This document shows, piece by piece, positions 18,930-27,934 of a stretch of 64,000 nucleotides of DNA; the stretch's first letter is position 1, and the number at the start of each line of letters is the position of its first letter. Source of the stretch: Peribacillus frigoritolerans (lineage in GTDB: Bacteria > Bacillota > Bacilli > Bacillales > DSM-1321); NCBI RefSeq assembly GCF_030676415.1, contig NZ_JAUUTW010000001.1, forward strand, positions 124,001-188,000, given 5' to 3'. Made by a program: the position numbers and the translations under genes. Below the pieces are notes generated by a model. The model was not told the origin of the DNA and made no database searches. It was given only the letters and a program-made list of their open reading frames with translations.

Positions 18930-18951
18930 GGGGCTGAACAACTTCAGCCCC
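18930..18951 (-). terminator. Hairpin after the sortase gene
   Basis: GGGGCTGAA pairs perfectly with TTCAGCCCC around a 4-nt loop, 14 nt beyond the sortase stop. The U-run is weak, so termination may be partial. Confidence 0.55.
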
Positions 18952-18964
18952 ACATCTCATTTAT

Positions 18965-19597
18965 CTATTCCGATTTCAATAAATCGGCAACCAATACGTA
19001 CCGTTCCGGTGCACTACCAATATATGAAAAAGGATAGCAGGTTGTTACTGTAAGTGTGGCTTTAGGCTTGGGAACGATCACGGTACGGTCATCTGCATCG
19101 ACGATACGAACCTTCCTCACTTTATATGTAAACGTACCGGCTTCTGTCTTGGCAATCAGCAAGTCACCCTCGCCGACTTCACCTAGATCTCTGAAAATTG
19201 TATCTCGGTGACCGGATAAAACGGAATTATCCTTTTCACCGGGGAGGACGGACCCCGCATAATGACCGACGCCTTTTTCGAGTTCATCTTCGTCCGTTCC
19301 GTGATAAATGGGGAGTGTTGCCTCGATTTTTGGAATATAAAGCTCACCCATCAAATCACCTGTCTCCGGTCGTACTTCATATAGTTCAAGCCCATCCGGA
19401 ATATCTGCTTTCGTCTTCGGATCGGGGAGCTTAGCCGTCGCTTCCGTTGTTTCAGATTTATTCCATTTATATAGGGCATACCCTTTTAACAGCGTATAGG
19501 CGTTTGTCGTTGTAAAATAAATACCTAAGGTTAAAAAGCAAACAGCAGTGATAAGTAACGATTTTTTCTTATGCCTGGATTGCCTATTTTTGCTCAT
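18965..19597 (-). CDS. Class D sortase
   Basis: 210 aa. A basic N-terminus and one membrane helix (residues 13-32) anchor a sortase domain outside the membrane. The catalytic residues are His130 in LSGHRDTIF, Cys187 in TVTTCYPF and Arg199 in APERYVL. The TLTC-type cysteine context TVTTC and the size fit class D. Sortases cleave an LPxTx motif between T and the next residue and join the protein to peptidoglycan. It starts 1 nt after the stop of a protein ending in LPKTA plus helix plus KAR, its evident substrate, so the two form a dedicated pair. Confidence 0.9.
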   Translation of the reverse strand: MSKNRQSRHKKKSLLITAVCFLTLGIYFTTTNAYTLLKGYALYKWNKSETTEATAKLPDPKTKADIPDGLELYEVRPETGDLMGELYIPKIEATLPIYHGTDEDELEKGVGHYAGSVLPGEKDNSVLSGHRDTIFRDLGEVGEGDLLIAKTEAGTFTYKVRKVRIVDADDRTVIVPKPKATLTVTTCYPFSYIGSAPERYVLVADLLKSE

Positions 19598-19598
19598 C

Positions 19599-20654
19599 TT
19601 AATTAGTGAGTCTCGCTTTTCTAATTAATCCGAAAGCGATCCCCATCAAAACTAAACCGATTAAAGAACCGAATAAGTAATTACCAGCCGTTTTAGGAAG
19701 CACTCCGCCTTTTTCCGTTTTATGTTCAGGTCTTGCGGGTTTCTTCTTTTCTTTTTTTACCTCAACCACTTTAGAAATGACCTCAGTGGACTGTTTAATG
19801 TCATTACCGGTTTCTTTCACTAAATCGGATCCGATCATTTCACCTGTCAATTTAAAATCGAGCAAAAAATTGCCGTTTAAATCATAAATGGAAACTAGTA
19901 AACTAGCATTCGTCAATTCCTTAAGCTGGAATAAAGCCTCAAGGGATAGGTTTGTCGTGACACCATCCTGAATTAAGGCGAATTTAAATTGAATTTGCAG
20001 CAAGCTTTGAAGTTCATTATATATAGAAAGCAATTCAGCCACTTGTTCTACAGATAATTCATCAATTGTTTCAAAATATTCAAGTTGATCCATCCTATCG
20101 GAGATCGCCATTAAACGAGCTTCAAACGAAGGGTCTTCGACGATAGGTAAAAGGTGGTTCATGAATCTGTCAAGCTCTTCATCTGTAAGGCCGATCTCAG
20201 TAAATAGGCCATCCATTAAATCGATGATTTCTTCATCATATTCCATCTCTTCCTCATCATAATCCATTTCTAAATCGATGATATCCTCAATGTCGTAAAT
20301 GAAATGGAAGGTTTCGATGATGGAATCTCCCTCTTCCAGTTCACCGTATTCTATTAATAATTCCGTAAGTTCAGCTTCTGTCATTTCATATTCTTTAAGT
20401 AGATTCTGTAAGGTCTCAGGAGTGACGGTCGGTCCTAATGTATCACGCAACTCTTCTACCGATTCCAGTTCATTCAATGTTAAGTCGTAATAGGATAAAT
20501 ACTCTTCCAATTCTTCTTGCGTCATTCTAACTTCAGAAAGGTATGCATTAAGCTCATCCTGGTCGATCTTAGTTGCCGCAAAACCCTTCGTTCCGCTTAA
20601 ACCCAGTGAAAAAAGAACGATAAGTGCCATAAAAAACGAAAAATATTTCTTCAT
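19599..20654 (-). CDS. Acidic LPXTA surface protein (processed acidic surface protein family)
   Basis: 351 aa from the second ATG (20654), which has AGGGGG at the right distance; ATG 20660 is too close to it. A signal peptide (residues 1-27, ending FAA) precedes a strongly acidic mature region with degenerate helical repeats of the form T-x-E-E-L-x-x-x-L, e.g. MTQEELEEYLSYY, MTEAELTELLIEYG and LTDEELDRFMNHL. A DYDEEEMEYDEE patch could bind cations. The basic stretch VEVKKEKKKPARPEHK leads to sorting signal LPKTA near 319, a hydrophobic helix and a basic tail. The family co-occurs with class D sortases. Biological role is not known. Confidence 0.88.
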   Translation of the reverse strand: MKKYFSFFMALIVLFSLGLSGTKGFAATKIDQDELNAYLSEVRMTQEELEEYLSYYDLTLNELESVEELRDTLGPTVTPETLQNLLKEYEMTEAELTELLIEYGELEEGDSIIETFHFIYDIEDIIDLEMDYDEEEMEYDEEIIDLMDGLFTEIGLTDEELDRFMNHLLPIVEDPSFEARLMAISDRMDQLEYFETIDELSVEQVAELLSIYNELQSLLQIQFKFALIQDGVTTNLSLEALFQLKELTNASLLVSIYDLNGNFLLDFKLTGEMIGSDLVKETGNDIKQSTEVISKVVEVKKEKKKPARPEHKTEKGGVLPKTAGNYLFGSLIGLVLMGIAFGLIRKARLTN

Positions 20655-21146
20655 TCCCATTTCCCCCTAAAAATTTCTAATATTGCCAAACTCCTGAATA
20701 TTATAAAACAGCTAAACCAAAAGGTATACATTAATAACAATGAATGGATAAAAATAGGAAGAATTATCCGGTGAAAAAGGTATAAATCCTTCTGTTTGGA
20801 CTTAAACCGATCATGAAGAATATTCCAAGACCGCCTTGGTTTTGAAGTAATGGGATTAGGCATATTTTCCTTGACGTAAGGTGGGGGCAGGGGTAAACTA
20901 TTAATAACTTCAACCTACTACCATATTAGCGAACTAAAGTGATTTAATAGATTATTGCGAGTATTTATATGATTATGTCATTTTATTTGATACTATTTTT
21001 ATATGTTATCCGAAATTTGGATTTAAGCGTGAAACCTTGGAAAGATAAAGGGATAAACAAAATAAGGAATGGGTGCATCGGTTTTTGCCTATAGGCGGAT
21101 CGATTGGATATAGAAAGTAATCAATATTTCAAAAGGATGTGCAGTC
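20655..21146. other. Intergenic region between the surface-protein operon and the his operon
   Basis: This 492-nt AT-rich stretch separates divergent operons. On the reverse strand a TATAAT (20700-20705) lies 46 nt before the surface-protein gene with only a weak -35. On the forward strand I found no T-box (no conserved GGUGGNACCGCG or specifier stem), no riboswitch I recognise, and no confident promoter for hisZ. A reverse frame at 20651-20863 has no ribosome site and is probably chance. Confidence 0.5.
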
Positions 21147-22331
21147 GTGACAAAGCCATTTATGTTTGAAAAACCGCTAGGCATGAGAGATACATTGCCG
21201 GTGCTGTATGAAACGAAAGTGTCGGCCAGAAATAAAATGAGTGATGAAATCAAGAAGTGGGGCTATCAATTTATTGAAACGCCTGCTTTGGAATATTATG
21301 AAACAATTGGCGAGGCTTCGGCAATATTGGATCAACAGTTGTTTAAACTTCTTGATTCCCAGGGGCATACGCTTGTACTCCGTCCCGAGATGACAGCCCC
21401 CATAGCACGGGTCGCAGCATCCAAACTGTTAAAACAGCAAATTCCTCTTCGCCTGGCCTATTCCGCGAATGTATACCGGGCACAGCAGCGTGAAGGAGGC
21501 AGGCCGGCAGAATTCGAACAGATTGGTATTGAATGTATCGGAAATAAGTCTATAAGTGCCGATGCTGAAATGATTGCCCTGCTTGCGGATGCTCTAAAGG
21601 CTGCAGGGCTTCAGGAATTTAAGGTTTCCATTGGACATATCGGATTTCTGCAAGAATTTTTCTTGAGTATTCTAGGTACGGAGGAAAGAGCCTCTATATT
21701 AAGGAAGTTTTTGTATGAAAAAAATTATGTGGGTTATCGCGAGCATGTTAAATCACTGCCGCTTTCATCCATTGATAAACAACGGCTTATCGAATTTACC
21801 TCATTGCGTGGCAGTGAAGGAACCCTGAAAAAGGCGCTAGGATTGGTTGAAAATAATAAAGGGCAAGATTCTTTGGCTGAACTGAAGGAATTGTCTGCGC
21901 AGCTGAAAGAATTTGGCGTTGAACAATATGTAAGCTTCGACTTAACATTGGTCAGTCATATGAGTTATTACACGGGAACTTTATTTGAAGTGTATGCCGG
22001 ACAAGTGGGTTCGCCAATCGGCAATGGCGGCCGGTATGATAATCTGCTTGAGAAGTTCGGCTGGAATGCTTCGGCCACAGGTTTTGCAATCCGGGTCGAT
22101 CGTCTTGCAGAAGCTCTTGGGGAGCCGATTCAGCCTGTCGCGCCAGAATGTATTTTATTCAGTCCCGAACGGAGATTGGAAGCAATTGAATTTGCAAGGA
22201 AAAGACGCTCCGAAGGGAAATTGGTAACGATTCAAGATATTACAGTCGTCCAAAATGTCGATGCTTTTACACGGACATTTTCTGAAGTTCATTTATTCGT
22301 AGGGAATGGGGGGAATGGAAAGGATGAATAA
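21147..22331 (+). CDS. hisZ: ATP phosphoribosyltransferase regulatory subunit HisZ
   Basis: 394 aa class II aminoacyl-tRNA-synthetase-like protein related to HisRS but lacking aminoacylation. It binds the short HisG to form the active, histidine-inhibited octamer. HisRS-like motif 2 is visible as [11 protein letters not shown] near residues 77-87 and [20 protein letters not shown] near 109-128. GTG 21147 follows AAAGGATG. First gene of the complete hisZGDBHAFI operon, whose presence matches the short HisG that follows. Confidence 0.95.
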   Translation: MTKPFMFEKPLGMRDTLPVLYETKVSARNKMSDEIKKWGYQFIETPALEYYETIGEASAILDQQLFKLLDSQGHTLVLRPEMTAPIARVAASKLLKQQIPLRLAYSANVYRAQQREGGRPAEFEQIGIECIGNKSISADAEMIALLADALKAAGLQEFKVSIGHIGFLQEFFLSILGTEERASILRKFLYEKNYVGYREHVKSLPLSSIDKQRLIEFTSLRGSEGTLKKALGLVENNKGQDSLAELKELSAQLKEFGVEQYVSFDLTLVSHMSYYTGTLFEVYAGQVGSPIGNGGRYDNLLEKFGWNASATGFAIRVDRLAEALGEPIQPVAPECILFSPERRLEAIEFARKRRSEGKLVTIQDITVVQNVDAFTRTFSEVHLFVGNGGNGKDE

Positions 22332-22953
22332 TAGCTTTTTAACGATTGCTATGCCGAAAGGGAGAATATTTGAAGAAGCGGCAGAGCTATTAAGAAGGGC
22401 CGGTTTTCGTCTCCCTCCCGAGTTTGATGATTCCCGGAAATTGATCCTTGAAGTGGAAGAGGAGAATCTGCGGTTCATTTTAGCTAAACCGATGGATGTC
22501 GTAACCTATGTGGAACACGGCGTCGCTGACATTGGAATTGCAGGGAAGGATGTCATGTTAGAAGAAGAACGTGATGTCTATGAGTTACTTGATTTGAAAA
22601 TCAGTGCCTGCTACTTAGCCGTAGCTGGACTGCCTGGTACGAAAATAAGTGACATCGCCCCAAAAATAGCCAGTAAATACCCGAATGTAGCTTCCAGTTA
22701 TTTTCGCGAGCAGGGGGAGCAAGTCGAGATTATAAAGTTGAATGGGTCTATTGAGTTAGCACCGTTAATTGGTTTAGCTGAACGAATCGTCGATATCGTT
22801 TCAACGGGGCGGACACTGAAGGAAAACGGTCTTGTGGAATATGCGAAAATCGCCAATGTAACTTCGAGGCTGGTAGCAAACCCTGTCAGCTATCGAATTA
22901 AAGAAGCAAGGATTACCGAAATCGTGGAACGGCTAGCAGAAATTATTGAATAG
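22324..22953 (+). CDS. hisG: ATP phosphoribosyltransferase catalytic subunit (short form)
   Basis: About 209 aa. It makes N1-(5-phosphoribosyl)-ATP from ATP and PRPP, the first step of histidine synthesis. The PRPP-binding loop is [14 protein letters not shown] near residue 160, and [10 protein letters not shown] opens the catalytic domain. The C-terminal regulatory domain of long HisG is absent, as expected when HisZ is present. The start is uncertain: ATG 22306, 22315 and 22324 are in frame; 22324 overlaps hisZ by 8 nt and is the best fit to family N-termini. Confidence 0.95.
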   Translation: MNNSFLTIAMPKGRIFEEAAELLRRAGFRLPPEFDDSRKLILEVEEENLRFILAKPMDVVTYVEHGVADIGIAGKDVMLEEERDVYELLDLKISACYLAVAGLPGTKISDIAPKIASKYPNVASSYFREQGEQVEIIKLNGSIELAPLIGLAERIVDIVSTGRTLKENGLVEYAKIANVTSRLVANPVSYRIKEARITEIVERLAEIIE

Positions 22954-22979
22954 TAAAGAATCGCTAATGAGGTGAAGGT

Positions 22980-24266
22980 ATGAAAATAGAACGGTTTGCT
23001 GAAGGGATTTCACTGAAACGCTCGGTTGAAGCAGGTACTGTCGATCAAAGAAAAGCGGTTCAGGATATTATTTATGATGTCAGGAAAAGCGGAAACGCCG
23101 CTTTACATACCTATACCGAACGTTTCGATGGTGTCAGCCCAGGGGAATTACTTGTATCGGAACAGGAAATGGAAGAAGCGACAGCGGCCTTAACTGCTGA
23201 GCAGCTTGATATTATTCAAGAAGCTGCGAATAATATCCGAATGTTTCACGAGAAACAAATTCGAAATTCATGGTTTACGACTGATGATACGGGAACGATG
23301 CTAGGACAAAAATTGACTCCTCTTGATGCTGTAGGTGTTTATGTACCTGGAGGCACAGCAGCATATCCATCGTCAGTATTGATGAATGCGTTGCCTGCGA
23401 AGGCCGCGGGGGTAAAACGGATCGTTATGGTTTCTCCTCCAGGGAAGGATGGGAATTTATCGCCAGCGGTTTTGGCAGCTGCCAAAATTGCCGGAGTTAA
23501 GGAAATCTATAAAGTTGGCGGGGCTCAGGCCATAGCTGCTCTCGCTTACGGGACGGAAACAATTAAGAAAGTGGATAAAATAGTGGGTCCGGGAAATATA
23601 TATGTGGCGTTAGCGAAGCGTGAAGTATTCGGAGATGTTGCCATTGATATGATAGCAGGTCCAAGTGAAATAGCGATATTGGCGGACGAATCAGCCATCG
23701 CTTCAGAAGTTGCGGCAGACTTGCTATCACAGGCGGAGCATGATGCCCGTGCTTGCAGTGTTTTGGTGACGACTTCAACGTCTCTTGCAGAAGAAGTGGC
23801 AGCAGAAGTGACCAAGCAGGTGGCCTTACTTCCACGCCATGATATTGCTGCAGCATCCATAAGGGATTACGGAAGAATCGTTGTATGCGGGAATATGGGA
23901 GAAGCTGTTGAGGCGATTAATGAACTTGCACCGGAGCATCTGGAAATTGTGGCCAAAGATGCACTTGAAATCATGGCTAAAATCCGGCATGCCGGGGCAA
24001 TTTTTATTGGCCGTTTTAGTTCGGAGCCCGTCGGGGATTACTTTGCAGGTCCCAATCATGTGTTGCCTACTAATGGAACCGCCCGTTTTTCCAGCCCGCT
24101 GAATGTGGATGATTTCCAAAAGAAATCGAGCATCATCATGTATAGTGAAACGGCCTTCCGCAAAAATGCAGAAAAAATCGCAGCATTTGCCAGAATGGAA
24201 GGACTTGAGGCTCACGCCCGTGCCATTGAATCACGTGGGGTGAATGAATCCGGGAAAAAGTCCTGA
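22980..24266 (+). CDS. hisD: Histidinol dehydrogenase
   Basis: 428 aa zinc enzyme that oxidises L-histidinol through the aldehyde to L-histidine with two NAD+, the last step of the pathway. Signature IDMIAGPSEIAILADE is at residues about 221-236; the zinc/catalytic residues are in LSQAEHDARA (Gln, His) and APEHLEI (Glu, His), and the terminal GLEAHARAIESR holds the final zinc histidine. ATG 22980 follows GAGGTGAAGGT. It is followed by a 91-nt gap, the largest in the his operon, containing a small GGGG/CCCC hairpin. Confidence 0.96.
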   Translation: MKIERFAEGISLKRSVEAGTVDQRKAVQDIIYDVRKSGNAALHTYTERFDGVSPGELLVSEQEMEEATAALTAEQLDIIQEAANNIRMFHEKQIRNSWFTTDDTGTMLGQKLTPLDAVGVYVPGGTAAYPSSVLMNALPAKAAGVKRIVMVSPPGKDGNLSPAVLAAAKIAGVKEIYKVGGAQAIAALAYGTETIKKVDKIVGPGNIYVALAKREVFGDVAIDMIAGPSEIAILADESAIASEVAADLLSQAEHDARACSVLVTTSTSLAEEVAAEVTKQVALLPRHDIAAASIRDYGRIVVCGNMGEAVEAINELAPEHLEIVAKDALEIMAKIRHAGAIFIGRFSSEPVGDYFAGPNHVLPTNGTARFSSPLNVDDFQKKSSIIMYSETAFRKNAEKIAAFARMEGLEAHARAIESRGVNESGKKS

Positions 24267-24357
24267 ATTATTAAATAAGTGAAATCTGATATAAAGACTT
24301 TTGACATGCTTTTACATCTTGGGAAAAGGGGTCTTACCCCGTTGAGGAGGAGTTGTA

Positions 24358-24945
24358 ATGGAACGTTTTGCTAGTGTGGAGCGAAAGACGAATGAAACGG
24401 AAATAAGGTTGAAGTTTGGTGTCGATGGGGAAGGTAATTCCTCCATTAAGACCGGTGTTCCGTTTATGACGCATATGCTGGATTTATTCACGAAACACGG
24501 GAAGTTTGATTTGACAGTAGATGCCAACGGGGATACAGAAGTGGATGATCACCATACAACTGAAGATATTGGCATTTGCTTGGGTCAGACGTTATTGGAG
24601 GCCCTTGGAGACAAGCGAGGGATAAAGCGTTACGGAAATGCTTTCGTACCGATGGATGAAGCACTCGCCCAGGTTGTCATCGATTTAAGCAATCGTCCGC
24701 ATCTGGAGTTCCGGGCTGAATTTCCTTCACAAAAGGTCGGAACTTTCGATACTGAACTTGTGCACGAGTTTCTTTGGAAATTAGCTCTTGAAGCCAGGAT
24801 GAACCTGCATGTAGTCGTTCATTACGGTCACAACACACATCATATGATCGAAGCAATATTCAAAGCGCTTGGACGTGCATTGGATGAAGCTACGACCATC
24901 GATCCACGTGTCAAAGGCATCCCTTCGACGAAAGGAATGTTGTAA
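24358..24945 (+). CDS. hisB: Imidazoleglycerol-phosphate dehydratase
   Basis: 195 aa monofunctional enzyme (no phosphatase domain), converting imidazole glycerol phosphate to imidazole acetol phosphate. The two manganese-binding motifs DDHHTTEDIGICLG (residues about 63-76) and HNTHHMIEAIFKA (about 161-173) are intact, related by the internal duplication of the fold. GAGGAGGAGT precedes ATG. The hisH ATG follows its stop with no gap, so translation is coupled. Confidence 0.97.
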   Translation: MERFASVERKTNETEIRLKFGVDGEGNSSIKTGVPFMTHMLDLFTKHGKFDLTVDANGDTEVDDHHTTEDIGICLGQTLLEALGDKRGIKRYGNAFVPMDEALAQVVIDLSNRPHLEFRAEFPSQKVGTFDTELVHEFLWKLALEARMNLHVVVHYGHNTHHMIEAIFKALGRALDEATTIDPRVKGIPSTKGML

Positions 24946-25578
24946 ATGATCGGGATTGTCGATTATGGCATGGGGAATTTATTTTCTGTAAGTAAAGGGC
25001 TTGAGCGCCTTGGTGCCGATTCATTCATTTCCGATGACCCAAAAGAACTTTCAAAGTCGAAAGGGATCATACTTCCCGGCGTTGGCTCTTTCAGGGATGC
25101 CATGAGTCTCTTGGAAAAACAAAAGCTGGATGAATTCCTGAGGGAATATGTAGCCGATGGAGGTCATCTATTAGGCATCTGCCTTGGTATGCAGCTTCTC
25201 TTTGATGAAAGTGAGGAAAATGGACCGGCAAAAGGATTATCTCTCATCCCAGGAAAAGTCGTTCGATTTAAGGGAGTGGATGCAAATGACCAGGTTTATA
25301 AAGTGCCGCACATGGGCTGGAATCGTCTTGAATTTAAACACGCGTCACCAGTGAATGAGGGGCTTGAAGAGGAACATGTTTATTTCGTCCATTCTTACTA
25401 CGTCGATACGGATGAATCATTCGTTACCGCTTCGGCGACGTATGATGTGGAAGTGCCGGCGATCGTCGGTAAAGGGAATGTATTCGGCATGCAGTTCCAT
25501 CCGGAAAAAAGCGGGAAGATGGGCATGTCACTCTTGAGAAATTATCTGTCATTAGTAGAAGGGAAGGAAGAAGCATGA
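24946..25578 (+). CDS. hisH: Imidazole glycerol phosphate synthase, glutamine amidotransferase subunit
   Basis: 210 aa class I glutaminase that supplies ammonia through a channel to HisF. The nucleophile is Cys79 in [13 protein letters not shown] and the His-Glu pair is in MQFHPEKSG near residue 185. Its start touches the stop of hisB and its stop overlaps hisA by 4 nt. HisF, its partner, is two genes downstream. Confidence 0.97.
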   Translation: MIGIVDYGMGNLFSVSKGLERLGADSFISDDPKELSKSKGIILPGVGSFRDAMSLLEKQKLDEFLREYVADGGHLLGICLGMQLLFDESEENGPAKGLSLIPGKVVRFKGVDANDQVYKVPHMGWNRLEFKHASPVNEGLEEEHVYFVHSYYVDTDESFVTASATYDVEVPAIVGKGNVFGMQFHPEKSGKMGMSLLRNYLSLVEGKEEA

Positions 25579-26309
25579 GCAACTTTACTATTTACCCGGC
25601 GATTGATATGCGCGGAGGCAAATGCGTCCGCTTAATCCAGGGAGATTACGATCAGGAAACCGTTTATGGCGATTCCCCCTTCGATATGGCTAAAAGCTTT
25701 GCGGACCAAGGAGCCGATTGGATACATATGGTTGACCTTGACGGAGCTAAAGAGGGAGTACGCATCAATGATTCATACGTAATTAAAGCTGCAAGTGAGT
25801 TAGGGGCCCGCATTCAAATCGGCGGCGGCATCCGTACGGAACGGGATATAGCCCATTATCTGGATAATGGAGTGGGACGTGTCATTCTAGGCAGCACGGC
25901 CGTTTCAGACCCTGATTTCACTAAAGATATGATTAGGAAATATGGAAGCCATATCGCAATCGGGATCGATGCGAAGGATGGCAGGGTTGCCACTCATGGT
26001 TGGCTTCAAACTTCTGGAACCCTTGCGATAGATCTTGGCAAATTACTGGCCGATGCTGGGGCAGAGACCTTTATCGTGACTGATATCGCGACGGATGGCA
26101 TGCTTTCAGGTCCGAATGTGAAAGGTATATTGGCTATGGCGGAGGCAACTGGTAAAAACGTGATTGCTTCGGGAGGCATTAGTTCACTCGAAGACCTTAT
26201 CACCCTCAAAGAGTATGAAGCCCAAGGCATTGCAGGGGCAATCATTGGCAAGGCACTTTATATCAATCGCTTTACTGTAGAAGAAGCACTAGAAAAGGTG
26301 CGTGGTTAA
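25575..26309 (+). CDS. hisA: ProFAR isomerase HisA
   Basis: 244 aa (beta/alpha)8 barrel that performs the Amadori rearrangement of ProFAR to PRFAR. Catalytic aspartates are Asp11 in YPAIDMRGG and the one in [10 protein letters not shown] near residue 175; phosphate loops are GGGIR and ASGGISS. The start overlaps hisH (ATGA). HisF, a homologous barrel, follows directly. Confidence 0.97.
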   Translation: MSNFTIYPAIDMRGGKCVRLIQGDYDQETVYGDSPFDMAKSFADQGADWIHMVDLDGAKEGVRINDSYVIKAASELGARIQIGGGIRTERDIAHYLDNGVGRVILGSTAVSDPDFTKDMIRKYGSHIAIGIDAKDGRVATHGWLQTSGTLAIDLGKLLADAGAETFIVTDIATDGMLSGPNVKGILAMAEATGKNVIASGGISSLEDLITLKEYEAQGIAGAIIGKALYINRFTVEEALEKVRG

Positions 26310-27068
26310 ATGCTCACTAAACGAATTATTCCATGTCTCGATGTAAAGGATGGACGCGTAGTCAAAGGCATACAATTTGTTTCCCTTAGAGATGCTGGAG
26401 ATCCGGTCGAACTTGCAACCTTTTACGACCAAGAAGGTGCCGATGAGCTTGTCTTCCTGGATATTTCCGCATCACATGAAGGCAGGGAAACGATCGTCGA
26501 CGTTGTTCAATCGGTAGCGGGCAGCTTGGCAATCCCGTTCACGGTGGGCGGAGGCATTAATTCATTGGCGGATATGAAGAAGATCTTACGAGCTGGTGCC
26601 GATAAGGTATCTTTAAATACAGCAGCCATTTTGCGCCCTGATTTAATTAATGAAGGTGCTGATTACTTTGGTTCCCAATGTATCGTGGTCGCCATAGACG
26701 CCCGATATGATGAAGAGCTTGGGTCATGGCGCGTATATACCCACGGCGGTCGGAAATCGACTGAATGGGAAGTGATCGAGTGGGCGAAGGAAGCCGTAAT
26801 CCGCGGTGCAGGTGAAATTTTATTGACAAGCATGGATTGTGACGGCGAGAAACAAGGGTTTAATATCGCTTTGACAAAAGCGGTATCCGAAGCCGTTTCA
26901 GTGCCGGTCATCGCCTCAGGCGGGGCTGGTAACGCTGGGCATTTCCAGGAAGCTTTCCAAGAAGGTAAAGCCGACGCAGCATTAGCCGCATCGATTTTTC
27001 ATTATAAAGAAACATCCGTCAAAGAAGTCAAGGCGTTTCTCAAAGAACAAGGAGTGGTTGTACGATGA
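26310..27068 (+). CDS. hisF: Imidazole glycerol phosphate synthase, cyclase subunit
   Basis: 252 aa (beta/alpha)8 barrel that uses ammonia from HisH to convert PRFAR to imidazole glycerol phosphate and AICAR. Catalytic Asp11 is in [14 protein letters not shown] and the second aspartate in [10 protein letters not shown] near residue 173. ATG immediately follows the hisA stop, and its stop overlaps hisI by 4 nt, so hisB through hisI form an almost gapless string. Confidence 0.97.
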   Translation: MLTKRIIPCLDVKDGRVVKGIQFVSLRDAGDPVELATFYDQEGADELVFLDISASHEGRETIVDVVQSVAGSLAIPFTVGGGINSLADMKKILRAGADKVSLNTAAILRPDLINEGADYFGSQCIVVAIDARYDEELGSWRVYTHGGRKSTEWEVIEWAKEAVIRGAGEILLTSMDCDGEKQGFNIALTKAVSEAVSVPVIASGGAGNAGHFQEAFQEGKADAALAASIFHYKETSVKEVKAFLKEQGVVVR

Positions 27069-27721
27069 ATCTTGAAACTATTAAATACGACGAAAAAGGT
27101 CTGATTCCGGCAATTATTCAAGATGCAGGAACCGGCGAAGTGCTGACACTTGCTTATATGAACCAAGAATCACTGCAATTGTCGATTGAAAAAGGTGAAA
27201 CGGTTTTCTTCAGCCGTTCGCGCAATGAATTATGGCATAAAGGAGCAACCAGCGGTAATACCCAGAAAATCATCGAAATGAAGTATGACTGCGATCAAGA
27301 TGCATTGGTCGTTCGGGTTGTTCCTGCAGGTCCAGCTTGCCATACAGGGGCAACAAGCTGTTTTAGCGAAACGATTTACCAAAACAGTGAAGCCGGACAA
27401 GCCGTGAAGGCGAATGTGACTTTCTTGACGGAATTGGAAAAATTGATTGAAAAAAGAAAATCGGAAATGCCTGAAGGTTCATATACTACCTACCTATTCG
27501 ATAAGGGCGTTGATAAGATCCTGAAAAAAGTCGGTGAAGAAGCGGCAGAAGTGATCATTGCAGCTAAGAACCGGGATGCAGAGGAACTTTCGATGGAAAG
27601 TGCCGATCTCCTCTATCACTTATTCGTTCTTCTTCAGGAGCAGGAGTTGCCTTTCCAAGCAGTGCTTGATGTATTGAAGGATAGACATGCCGATAGGGAC
27701 GAACCGAAAGAAACCGAATGA
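27065..27721 (+). CDS. hisI: Bifunctional phosphoribosyl-AMP cyclohydrolase / phosphoribosyl-ATP pyrophosphatase
   Basis: 218 aa fusion for steps two and three of the pathway. Residues 1 to about 110 are the cyclohydrolase, with [17 protein letters not shown] split around residue 50 and metal-binding residues in YDCDQDA and GPACHTG; residues about 120-210 are the MazG-like pyrophosphatase with [15 protein letters not shown] and [13 protein letters not shown]. Last gene of the operon; terminator follows after 9 nt. Confidence 0.97.
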   Translation: MNLETIKYDEKGLIPAIIQDAGTGEVLTLAYMNQESLQLSIEKGETVFFSRSRNELWHKGATSGNTQKIIEMKYDCDQDALVVRVVPAGPACHTGATSCFSETIYQNSEAGQAVKANVTFLTELEKLIEKRKSEMPEGSYTTYLFDKGVDKILKKVGEEAAEVIIAAKNRDAEELSMESADLLYHLFVLLQEQELPFQAVLDVLKDRHADRDEPKETE

Positions 27722-27730
27722 ATGATGATT

Positions 27731-27757
27731 GCCCTCCGTCAATAGGAGGGCTTTTTT
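27731..27757 (+). terminator. his operon terminator
   Basis: GCCCTCC / GGAGGGC stem with a seven-base loop and six T residues. Confidence 0.9.
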
Positions 27758-27891
27758 GTGTGTATTTACGATTATAAGCAGCAATCTTGACTCCCCATTT
27801 GCCTAGGAATATACTTCAATTTTCTCTTAAAGAAAGCATCGTGATTCCCAATTTCCATTTTCTTGAATTATTCGGCAAATTTACACCAATA

Positions 27892-27900
27892 TGTTATAAT
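27892..27900 (+). promoter_or_regulatory. Extended -10 promoter of the TPR gene
   Basis: TGTTATAAT is a perfect extended -10 (TG-n-TATAAT), 34 nt before the start; the -35 (TTCGGC) is poor, as is usual for extended -10 promoters. Confidence 0.6.
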
Positions 27901-27934
27901 ACTATGGTTAATCAACTTGAAGATGGAGGATTAC

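Noticed and set aside
20880-21146. T-box or histidine leader before hisZ
   Set aside because: No T-box sequence, no specifier loop and no terminator/antiterminator pair could be seen.
24267-24357. Internal promoter or attenuator between hisD and hisB
   Set aside because: A TTGACA is present but no -10 at usable spacing, and the GGGG/CCCC hairpin lacks a U-run.
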